From Pomphorhynchus laevis (lineage: Eukaryota > Acanthocephala > Palaeacanthocephala > Echinorhynchida > Pomphorhynchidae), in assembly GCA_012934845.2 (NCBI GenBank), contig WNNJ02001801.1, positions 248,001-312,000 on the forward strand: DNA of 64,000 nt. The letters are read 5' to 3'. Numbering within the stretch: position 1 is the stretch's first letter; every line of letters starts with the position of its first letter. The notes beneath the pieces are model-generated. The model searched no databases. It saw only the letters and a list, made by a program, of their open reading frames with translations, and was not told the origin of the DNA. Below, piece by piece: positions 44,578 through 54,180 of this stretch. The translations under genes were made by a program, and so were the position numbers.

Positions 44578-47488
44578 TGGCAAATGCGTGCCAGCGCACG
44601 CTTACATGACCACAACAAAAAAATGTAAATCATGTGTCAAGAAGGTGTGAACGGAGGTGTTTAAATGTGATAAAGGAAGGAGCGCGGCAACGTCAAGAGG
44701 GAGTTAATTCCAGGTGAGTGAGGCGGCGACGAGGAAGGATCGAAGACCATAGTTGTTGGAGTAATCGGGAACGTGGAGTAAGAGGGGATGACGGGAACGC
44801 AGCGATAGCGAGGTGAAGCGAGTTTCATCTTAAAAAGGAAGGTTGATGAACGATAAGGAGCCGACAGCGATGAGACGAAAAGTTACGAGAAGGCGGAGTT
44901 TGATGCGGATGTTGATGGTAAGCCAGGAGAGTTGGGCAAGATATAATGATATGTGGTCGAAGCGATGGAGACGAAATAACACTCGAACGGCGGAGTTGAT
45001 TATGCGTTGTAGTGGTAGGATGATGGATTTTGGAGAATTGGCGAAAAGGCTAAGGCAGTAATCGATTTTAGGGAAAAGAAGCGATGAAAGAAGATACATA
45101 CAAGAACGGAAGTCGATAAGGGAGCGGATACAGCGGATGTCACGGAGAATTAAGTTAGACGAACGGACCTTGTCACGAACGAAGGGTTTAATGGAACGAT
45201 GATCATCGACATGAAAGCCTAAGAAAGTGAGATTGTAGACTTTGGGGATGATCGATGAGGCAAAAGATACAGTGGGAGGAGATATGTTTGGTTTACGAGG
45301 GAGGTTCCACATTATTTTAGACCTGTCGGGGTTTAGAGCGAGATGGGGATTGGAGAGACGTTCGTAGATAGAAGAAAGACAGTTGGAGGCAGAAATGCCG
45401 ATATCGTGTATGCGATGTGCGGGTGCATGAGCATAGATGAGGATGTCATCGGCGTATTGCATGACGTTAAAGGAAAAAGGTTTGATAAACGGAGAGAGAT
45501 CGCCAAGCAGAAGAGAGAAAAGCAGGGGACTTAGGACTGAACCTTGTGGGACCCCGCAAAAGATAGGGATTAGAGGGGAGGATGATGAATTAGAACAGAC
45601 GCGAAAGGAACGGTCGGATAGATATGAGACAAACCATGCTACGGAGGAAGAAGAAAAGCCGTAATCATAACGAAGGCGATAAAGGAGGACGAAATGGTCG
45701 GCAATGTCGAAGGGGGAGGAGAGGTCGAGGGAGATGAGAACACTATATAGAGCCTTGTCTCGAGAAATGAGTAGGTCGTTGTAAACTTTCATGCATGCGA
45801 TTTCTGTGGAGTGATTAGAGCGGAAAGCGGATTGGAAAGGAGGGTACAGATTGGATGACGAGAGATAAGCTTCGATCTGTATTAAGATGAGGCATTCTAA
45901 GAGCTTAGAAAGAGTAGGGAGTAGTGAAATGGAGCGATAGCTAGAAGGAAGGGAGGGGTCGAGCGATTGTTTCTTAAGGAGGGGACGAACGATTGTGGAT
46001 TTCCAGTGTGAAGGGAAGATACGACTGCAGATGGACGAGTTAAACAAGATTGTGATTAATGGGGATATCGATGAGCATATGGATTTTAATATGTGAGTAG
46101 GCAGGGGATCGGCAGGTGAGGTTTTGTTGGGCAAGGACAGATGATACTTCGGTAGGTGAGACAGGGAGAAGATGAAAGAGTTGTGGAAGGATGAGGCTAG
46201 GCTGAGCAGAGTTGGATAGGATGGAGACCGGGGTGTGAGAGAGCAACGTGGATACTTTAGTCTGGAGAAATGACGAATAATCATGGGCTTTGATGTTGCA
46301 CGTCGGAGAGGAGCGAGCAAGGATTGAGTTAAAAGTATTCCATAGAGACTTAGTGTTGAATGAAGTGATGATTTTATTCTGCTAAAAGGAGTTGCATTTG
46401 GTACGTAGTAGGTGGAGATGAGACCGCCGATGAGCAAGATAGGTATCTCGGAAAGAGGGAGTGATCGAGCGGAAATCACGTCTGAGAGAGCCGTGATATA
46501 CTCGAAAAGCATGGCGGAGTCGACGCTTTGAGAGTAGGCATTGGATGTCAAACCATGGGGCACGGTGCAAGCGACAGTGTGGGTGAGACTTGATGGTCAA
46601 GAGAATATCGAGAGTGGATGTGAGTTCAGAGTCGAAAAGAAAGGCGAGATCGTGAGGAGAGGAATATGTTATTGTTGGATAGGATAGAGACGATTTGAGT
46701 AAGGCAGAGCGAAGAAGGGAGAGGTCAAGATTTCTCCAAGAGCGACGTAGTATTGTAGGTGTGTGAGGCGGGGTGTGGTTGTGAGCGAGATCAAGGGTGA
46801 TAAGAAAGTGATCGGATAGACCAGGATCGAAAATGGACAGTGAGGTGTAGGCAGCAAAATGATCGGGGACAGCGATGATGTCGAGTGCCCCGCCTAGGAT
46901 ATGTGTGGGGGCAGTGGAGATTAGTTTGTAATTGTAGTTGGATAGAATGTTGATGAACCGGATTGACTCGGTGGAAGAGGGGCGGTCGAGGCGGATGTTG
47001 AAGTCGCCAAGAACGATTGAAGGGATTAAGGACAAAGAACAGTAGGACAGAAGGTCAGCGAGTTCGGTAAAAAATAAGGATGTAGGAGCTGATGAACCAG
47101 GACTGCATACAATGGTGAGATCTAGAGTGATCGGGTTTGAAGAACGACAAGTGAGCAGTTCAAAAGAGCAAGGACTGAAAAGGGAAGTGATTTTGCGAAG
47201 AAACACGGGGTGACGGGCACATGCGACAATGCCGCCATGATTAGAGAATTTAGAAGGGGATTTGCTGAGGGAGCGAGCGGATTCGACTAGTGAGCAACCG
47301 GCAGAGAGCAAACGGCGGATGGAGAGGTCGTCAGAATTGGAGTGCCAGGATTCGGTGAGGCAGAAGAGATCGATGGATTGCTTAGTGAATAAGTTGAGGA
47401 TGATATCGGATTTATCGAGAATAGATCTAGTGTTGATAAGGCCGAGGCGGAAACCGTTTGTGGTGGTGATAGGGGCTAGTGGAGAAGA
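44578..47488 (-). mobile_element. L2/CR1-like LINE copy 2, best-preserved LINE in the window
   Basis: Inserted in the minus orientation against the end of the LTR element; 5'-truncated at 47488 against a Naiad-like fragment. The 3' end begins at GCAAATGCGTGCCAGCGCAC (44580 on), a small hairpin (GCGTGC-CAGC-GCACGC) also found at the end of copy 1. It needs few changes from an open ORF2. Confidence 0.9.
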
Positions 47489-47491
47489 CAC
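44830..47491 (-). pseudogene. L2/CR1-like ORF2: APE endonuclease and reverse transcriptase
   Basis: APE (47491-46382): FRLGLINTRSILDKSDIILN, LFCLTESWHS (catalytic Glu), PSIVLGDFNIRLDRP, GGALDIIAVPD, LSDHFLITLD (Asp-His pair). One stop (TAG at about 46382) follows CNSF, and the same frame goes on to about 46135. There it shifts to the RT frame, which runs to 44830: LSLPNKTSPADPLPTHILKS, SYRSISLLPTLSKLLECLIL, LISLDLSSPFDIADHFVLLY (motif A; usual A replaced by P), CGVPQGSVLSPLLFSLLLGD (motif B), VMQYADDILIYA (motif C intact), LNPDRSKIMWNL (motif D). Only one nonsense and one frameshift are obvious, so it is the youngest LINE here. The frame at the very start of 46563-46400 is a shadow. Confidence 0.9.
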
Positions 47492-48738
47492 ATTAAAACC
47501 ACTTTCTGTCTATATAAATAAATTACTTAAAGTAATTAAAGCACACTTTAAAAAATATTGCAAGGTAATCGAAATTAATACTGGTATAAAACACTATTTC
47601 AGTATTAATTCTACAAAAGAATTTTTAGAACAGACAAAAGGAATAAATTTTCAAAATATAAATACATACGATTTTAGTACGCTTTATACAAATCTAGATT
47701 TAGTAGATATTAAAGAAGCGTTAGTAAAATTAATTAATCTTATATTCGGAAAAAGATATATATAATATCCAAGGTAGTAAATAGCCAAAAAATTATTTTA
47801 CTACTATAAACACTAGCAAAGAATAGAGACTTTTTATTAAGCTTTATAGAATATGAATTTGTTCATAACTGTGTAAAAACTAAATCTAAACAATATAAAT
47901 ATATGAAATATATGTTTCGATACATCGATTATATATGTGTATTTAATTCTAATGATTTTTATTCAATTAGTGAGCACATGTATCCAGAAAGCCTTAATCT
48001 TAACAAAACCAATATTAATGATAAAGAAGGTGTATATCTAGATATGAACAGTAAATTAACATTAACTAAAACTACTATTAATTTATATCGTAAAGATGAC
48101 ATATTTAAATTTACAAGAAACATATTTTTGCATGAGCATTTATGCATACCATATAATATAAAATATAATACAATGAAATTTTAAGAATTGCAGCACTTTG
48201 TAACGATATTGGTTTTCTTCAAAATAATTTAAATAATTTAATAGATGCATATTTTAAACTACGTTACTATAAAAATAAAATCAAACAGAAAATAGTAAAA
48301 TATATAAATCAACACAATAATATTATAAATAAATTTAAAATCATTAGCGGGAAATTTTTAGGATGGATAATAAATATAATACTTTGTATTACAATAACAT
48401 ACTATATAATCAAATTTAATCAGAGGAAATACATCATTAGCATGTATTTGGCCTGCTGCCATGTTGGGTCGAGGAATTAGGGGCCGAAACCTGATACCAT
48501 AGCAGTTCATTTTGATGACCTCTAAACCTTATTCTGATACAACATATGTTATTTATTAGTCAATTCATAAAAATGACGTTTATTTTAAATTTCATTTTTT
48601 TAACTTGATTTAAATTATAGAAAATCTAAAAACAATTATTAATTTTATTATTTAATTATTAAATTTTGATTTAGCGTTATTATGTTTTGTTTATTTTATA
48701 ATTATATTAAAAACGTAAACTCAGTTAGCTGATTTGAT
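47489..48738 (+). mobile_element. Naiad-like PLE fragment: RT core to 3' end
   Basis: KPLSVYINKLLKVIKAHFKK, NTYDFSTLYTNLDLVDI (47490-47765), a deletion of the motif-B region, then MKYMFRYIDYICVFN (catalytic second Asp of motif C changed to Tyr), GVYLDMNSKLTLTKTTINLY and CIPYNIKYN (47903-48184), then the 3' UTR with the conserved hairpin (48460-48510) and the end at about 48738. About the same divergence throughout relative to the 18921 copy. Confidence 0.85.
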
Positions 48739-48980
48739 ATATACAATGTGCAGCCAAAATAACTGTGATAACTGAAGGCGTAGTGCCGAAACGTTTTTGC
48801 CAAATTTGTCGATTTAATTAAATAAGCATACTCGTTTGTCTGGTTCTATATTATAAACTGGTCTCTATCTGACTGAATATTTAAATCACCGTATATTCAA
48901 AAATATCTAGAATTGAGATCAAATTCAGGATATTATTGCAACCTTAGCAGGTGATATTATATATATATATATATATATAA
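48739..48980 (+). other. PLE-terminus-like motif and (TA)n
   Basis: CTGAAGGCGTAGTGCCGAAA at 48771-48790 resembles a decayed hammerhead-like core. A (TA)n run at 48957-48980 follows, into which the foldback element is inserted. Confidence 0.35.
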
Positions 48981-49197
48981 TGAATAGTTGCTAGGTCACA
49001 CGAGGTGACTTTCGCATTGAAAACCAGCTACAGAATCCTTCCTTCATGATATCCAATTCCATACACCCTGACTACTAACGGCCACATTGCCACAGCCGTT
49101 AGTAGTCAGGGTGTATGGAATTAGATATCATGAAAGAAGGATTCTGTAGCTGGTTTTCAATGCGAAAGTCACCTCGTGTGACCTAGCAACTATTCAA
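48981..49197. mobile_element. foldback (MITE-like) element of the 443-bp repeat family
   Basis: Two arms of about 105 bp, GAATAGTTGCTAGGTCACAC at the left end and its reverse complement at the right end, meet at GGCCACATTGCCACAGCC. The arms match the core of the unit at 10261-11517. It lies in TA-rich flanks, so a TA target duplication cannot be told from the background. No coding capacity. Confidence 0.85.
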
Positions 49198-49429
49198 TAC
49201 ATAAATAAGCATGCAATAATATCCTGAGTTTGGTTTCAATCCTAGATATTTTTGAATATACGGTGATTTAAATATGCAGTCAGATAGAGACGAGTTATTA
49301 GAATCTACAAAATAGGAATATTACGCAATTGATTTATGAGATAAGTCTATCGTGTTCTCTTGGAGACGGTACACAAGATAAGACTAGAAGTATTATCTCT
49401 AGTTGATCTTTCGATAGATTTGCTGATTT

Positions 49430-49727
49430 GATTAGTCTGTGAAATGATGTAAACGAAACAATTTAATAAACGTGACACAAGCGTCAAATTGAAGAAAGTG
49501 GCGTATAGAAGCAGAATGAATTTGCGAAGTTTGTTAAACAAAAAACAAAGGACAGTTAAGGTTGGTACATCAAAATGTGGTAAAATTCGATGCATATGTT
49601 GTACCGAAATCTGTGAAGGTATTATGTTTAGCAGTACTATCCTAGGACTGTCGTACAGGGTAAGAACCTTGGCTAATTGTATAACGAGTAACTGTGTATA
49701 TTATTATATATTATTGTATATTGTTAT
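49430..49727 (+). mobile_element. PLE-F fragment: connector and Cys motif
   Basis: The frame 49489-49731 reads VAYRSRMNLRSLLNKKQRTV, then KCGKIRCICCTEICEG, then SNCVYYYI. This is the connector, zinc motif and first strand of the nuclease (V-Y-Y-I) of a Penelope element. It breaks off there at the palindrome at 49728. No RT is left. Confidence 0.7.
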
Positions 49728-49879
49728 GTAGAAAAATCAAGAGTCAAATAATTTTTGTTTTTAAATTTTCAACCGCTACTGCGGTCATCATCAGGAAAAC
49801 ATGTTTTCCTGATGATGACCGCAGTAGTGGTTGAAAATTTGAAAACAAAAAATTATTTGACTCTTCTTGATTTTTCTAC
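49728..49879. repeat. 152-bp near-perfect palindrome with hammerhead-like arms
   Basis: GTAGAAAAATCAAGAGTC at the left pairs with GACTCTTCTTGATTTTTCTAC at the right; the centre is GAAAACATGTTTTC at about 49803. Each arm holds CTGATGA, a GACC/GGTT stem and TTGAAAA (plus strand 49809-49837, minus strand about 49769-49797). About four mismatches or indels are visible in 70 pairs. Confidence 0.9.
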
Positions 49880-50049
49880 TATTTTAAAATGGAGTCTGCT
49901 TACACAATAATATTGTTATGTATTTGGCAAAACATCGACATAACTAAATATACGCATGAATAATCGCAGCGCTTATATCCGCGCGCACAGATAAACAGAG
50001 ACGGTGTAGTCACTCATATAATAAGCAAACCAGATCACCAAATTAGGGT
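49880..50049. other. no recognised gene
   Basis: Nothing supported in this spacer. Confidence 0.4.
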
Positions 50050-50740
50050 AATGGTGTTAAATGATGATTTTGTCTCTAGAGGCAAGATGAATTGTAAAAA
50101 TTATTGAATGCACAGCTAATGACTGATCAAGAGTTAATCGCCCATTTTGGATAGTTACATTTATATAGCATTTTCCGAATTGTGTCGCTCTCAGCGCATT
50201 TGGTAGAGGTATTGTTACAGAATAATCTACCTCTTCGAAAAAGTGATGTAGTGACAGATATCTTATGCTGGGCGGAGCTATGTCAGTGCATTTTATTGAT
50301 ACATCTTTACGAGTGAGCATCGTTCTTACATCAAACGTTTTTGGATCTTTGTCAAATACAGCAAACACGTCGTCGACATATCGCTACCAGTGTCGTAGGT
50401 TTTGGAGATACTGGTAAATATCTTTTTCTCATTTAGTCATGTATAAATCCGCAAGTGCTGGATCCATCGGAGAGCCCATCGTCACCCCGTCAGTTTGCTC
50501 AAATATTTTGTTTGTTGACCAGGAATGCGGACTTTGCTAATCACCAATTAATTAGGCTCCGCCATTCAGATATACTCAGTTTTGGTATGGTCACTTTTGG
50601 TTGAGTATCTGTAGCCTCTTTTAGCGGCACATTTATAAATAAAAATTGACATCGGATGTCACAGACCAACGGTTTTGTGGTTAAAGTTTCTTATTTGCTT
50701 GTGCAAATTCATATTGATTTTTATATAGAAATGGCTCTTT
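50050..50740 (-). mobile_element. PLE-G, left (inverted) RT fragment
   Basis: Minus strand: FLFINVPLKEATDTQPK (motif A region), NIFEQTDGVTMGSPMDPALA (motif B), RYVDDVFAVFDKDPKTF (motif C, DD intact), then HHFFEEVDYSVTIPLPNALR. The last block is homologous to 51025-51120 on the plus strand. Truncated at both ends. Confidence 0.8.
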
Positions 50741-51650
50741 TCTTTGACTTCTTCAATTCGATTGTTTACAAATGGTGGCGATATGTCGACGACGTGTTTT
50801 CTGTATTTGACAAAGACCCATAAACGTATGATGTAAGAACAATGCTCAATAGGAAAGATGCACCAATAAAATGGACAGTGACGTACGAAAATCAGCTGAG
50901 TAGCATTGACTTATTGGATGTTCAAGTATATATCCATGGACACTTAATACACACGACGGTATATAGAAAACATCTCATACTGTAGACATTTCCTCCTTGT
51001 TCATCTCAAAGCCCCGCCCACCATACGATATATACCGCTACATCACTTTTTCGAAGAGGTAGATTATTCTGCAGCAATACCTCTACCAAATGCGCTAAGA
51101 GCGACACATTTCGGAAAATGCTAAAGAACTGTAACTATCCAAAATGGGCGATTTAAAGGGCGTATAAAAAGCAAATTGTTCTCGTAGTACGATACCTACC
51201 ACCTCGAACAACACGCCTAAACGGTACATTAGATCTTGCCATATCACCGACTTTCTTATGAATTAGATAAAGAAAACATGCTATAAATTTGACAGATAAA
51301 TAAATTTAATGTTTATTTTAAGAGAGACCACTCTTGACAGAATGGTCAAAAGCAAACGTCACATACAAGACAGTAGCGTCGTGTATACTATACCTTGTGC
51401 TGATTGTAATAGAACATATGTTGGCCAGACTAAACAAGGTCTTATCAAGAGAATCTAGCAACATTAAAACGAATGACACGTCGTCGGCCCTATTTTATCA
51501 CGTAATCTCCACCGATCATAGAATTGTGTTTTAGAAGGCGGCAACGGTACTAAGAGAACATAGGCTAAATCGCAGATTTGTACTTGAGTCGATATGGAAA
51601 AATAACAGCGAGTCTATGGAGGGAAATAAATCGAATTGGAAGCTCAAATT
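50741..51650 (+). mobile_element. PLE-G, right copy: RT end and GIY-YIG remnant
   Basis: KWWRYVDDVFSVFDKDP (about 50767), SSIDLLDVQVYIHGHLIHTT (the LDV block), the connector, then VVYTIPCADCNRTYVGQTKQ (about 51390; GIY-YIG core) and AATVLREHRLNRRFVLESIW. The two PLE-G pieces stand head to head at about 50740. Many stops; old. Confidence 0.8.
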
Positions 51651-52170
51651 TTCCTTTCAAAATGTCAGCACATGTACGACAAAGATACTCAGGAAGGTGT
51701 TGAGATCTACTCCACCTACGGGCCGAGCGATCCAGGGTTCCCGAATTTTTTTACTTTATTTCGTTATTCATATAAATTGTGTACTACATGTACTTATATA
51801 ATATTGTAATTCCAGATCCTTTGAAGAGGGCTGATTGGATAGCCAAAGATTGGTTAAAAACAATTTGTGTACTTTTTCTTGGGGATGACTCGACATATAA
51901 AAAACGTAATTTATATAGGTTTACGAGAACATTTAAATTTAGGGTGACGACAAAACTTAGAATCAATGTTTTGGTTATATTTTGAGGTGCTCATTGGAAA
52001 ATATTGACAATTAATAATTTTTAAAAAAGTTGGTTTTGGCAAAAATTGCGAACTTCGTCAGACAATTTTATATTTTTATCTTTAAAATTTTGTCTTGACC
52101 GTCGATATTTTTAATTATATGTATAATTGAATGATCAATGAGGATCTCAACCGACGGTCTTCAAATCATG
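51651..52170. other. unassigned; possible PLE end on the minus strand
   Basis: A 68-codon frame at 51779-51985 (+) is not recognised. At 52033-52061 the minus strand has CTGACGAAGTTCGCAATTTT then GCCAAAAC, like a decayed PLE terminus. Confidence 0.3.
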
Positions 52171-52352
52171 AACCAGCAGCAAACAACTTTATTTAAACGC
52201 TTCGACCATGAGTTTTTTATAAATTGTATTATTATTTTTTATTTTTAACAAAGAATATGCAGTGACTGATTATTTTTCGTTCAAAAATAAAAGTATTTAC
52301 AATTGATAAATACCTTCGCGGTAGAAGCGTTTAAATTTGTTTGCTGCTGGTT
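52171..52352. mobile_element. 182-bp MITE-like element with ~30-bp inverted ends
   Basis: Left AACCAGCAGCAAACAA (52171 on) and right TTGTTTGCTGCTGGTT (to 52352) are inverted repeats; similarity goes on through TTTAAACGCTTC. The inside is AT-rich and non-coding. No clear target duplication was found. Confidence 0.7.
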
Positions 52353-52465
52353 TCTGACTTCTTGTTAACAAAACATATTAGAATATGTACTCCTGTGTCC
52401 CAGCCGGATTGTTAATTTTGATAAATCCATCACTGCTGATTGTATTTACCCATCGATTATATTTA

Positions 52466-52690
52466 TTAAAATTGAATTAAAGTAATTAATAACACTGAAT
52501 TTATTGTATGACGATTTGGCTTTTCTTTCACACAAAAAACTTTTGTCACGAATATATAAATAGTCATGCAACACGGAATTAATGATTGTTTCTTGTCTAT
52601 CTTGTTATTTAATTTAAAATCAGTTTGAATGTTTAGCATCTTATCTGGCATTAATTGACCTATCCAATAATGATCAAGTTTTCTTCGCGA
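52466..52690 (-). mobile_element. PLE-H, left (inverted) end fragment
   Basis: Minus strand: YWIGQLMPDKMLNIQ (end of the GIY-YIG nuclease) and then a 3' UTR with TTCCGTGTTGCATGACTAT, the same as at 54080 on the plus strand. Only the last ~220 bp of the element are present. Confidence 0.75.
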
Positions 52691-52696
52691 GGCAAT

Positions 52697-52729
52697 TATA
52701 TATATATATAAATATATATATATATATCC
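52697..52729. repeat. (TA)n tract between the two PLE-H pieces
   Basis: TATATATATATA-AA-TATATATATATATAT. Confidence 0.9.
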
Positions 52730-52749
52730 TTAAAGTATGGCATTTGTAA

Positions 52750-54180
52750 ATTTGTGCGATACTATTAAATTTGTGAATTTACAACACTACGTAAATTCAT
52801 CAACAAATTGATCACTCGCATTAAAATATAGCAACTTTTGACGTAGAAATACTTTACACAAGCATCAATAACACAAAAGGTATCAAGTCGTGTGTATAGA
52901 ATTCCACAAGCTGGATGGAAAATGAACGAAAAGATATTGTCGTAAAACTGCTACAAATGATATTGCAGAATTATATCGTCGAATTCAATCGTCGATATAC
53001 CAACAAATAGAAGGTACAGTCATTGGAACCTCGGTTGGCCAACTTACGCAAACTTTTGTCGCGGATATACAGATGATGTCTTCATTTCATATATGTTAAC
53101 ATAGTCAAAGCTGTAGATACGATGCATTGAAGACATAATCATAATCTTTCTAGGGGTTCCAGCGAACTTGAACGCTTAATCGATTAACTGAATTATATCG
53201 AGTGAACTCAAATAAGCATTAGATATTTCGAGTAACACTAAGCCAGCGACATTCTTCGACATCAAACTGAATTTTGGAAAATAATGATAAATTTTGAAAC
53301 AACAGTACACCGGGAGGACAACTGTATTCCATCCTACGTTCATTACCAAAGTTGTCATCTGGGTCATGCTCAGCGAATCATAATATTTATCAAAGCGCTC
53401 AGATGCAAAAAAGATTTGCTCAACTTCTGATTATTTAAAACTGAAATGACCAATGTGATGGAGAATTTTATTCAAAGAGGATCCAATCACAAAATTGCCG
53501 GGCAGTAGATAAACAAGGCGAGTATGTTAAATAGAACATACTTGCTCGAGAAATGCATTCGCGAAAATACGAACACTGCTCCAAATTACGAACACAGCTC
53601 CGGAATAAACAAGTATTCAATACTTAGAAATTGTTACTGCAAAACAATAGCAAATATATTCCAAGCAGTATGCATGGATTGCAGTGCTCAATATATAGGA
53701 GAATAAACATGTCAAGCTTTAAAATACCGTTTAACAAATCGACGAGCTGGATATAAAATATCGTATTAACATTAGAAACATCAATATAAACAGGAGGACA
53801 GTAAATATAATGTTGATGTTGTAGTTGAACACTGTACCACATAGCCAACGCACAAATTTACAACCACCATAAAGGAAGGCAATATATCCAGATACTGTAG
53901 CGCAAAAAAAATTGAGCCCTATTGGATACGCCTATTGCAAATAGGATGCTAAATTAATAGCTTATGAATGCTTATTAATATCCTATCAATATCTAATTAA
54001 TATCAAATTGGATGTTAAATAATCAAACAGATTTCAAATTAAACAAAAGAGACAAGAAATCGTCATGAATTCTTCCGTGTTGCATGACTATACTTGACTG
54101 TGACAAAAATTTCGATGTGAAAAAATCGAAAAGCCAAAACGTCAGAGAATAAATTTATCGTTATTTATTTCTTTTTAACT
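52750..54180 (+). mobile_element. PLE-H, right copy: RT and GIY-YIG, decayed
   Basis: IATFDVEILYTSINNTKGIK (motif A, near 52835), YIVEFN and EGTVIGTSVGQLTQTFVADI (motif B, near 53020), SIRYFE and NCIPSYVHYQSCHLGH (near 53330), then the connector frame 53524-53706 with RNCYCKTIANIFQAVCMDC and QYIGE (GIY-YIG core), LTNRRAGYKI, and PYWIRLLQ near 53925. The 3' UTR shared with the left fragment follows to about 54180. Old, with many stops. Confidence 0.75.
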
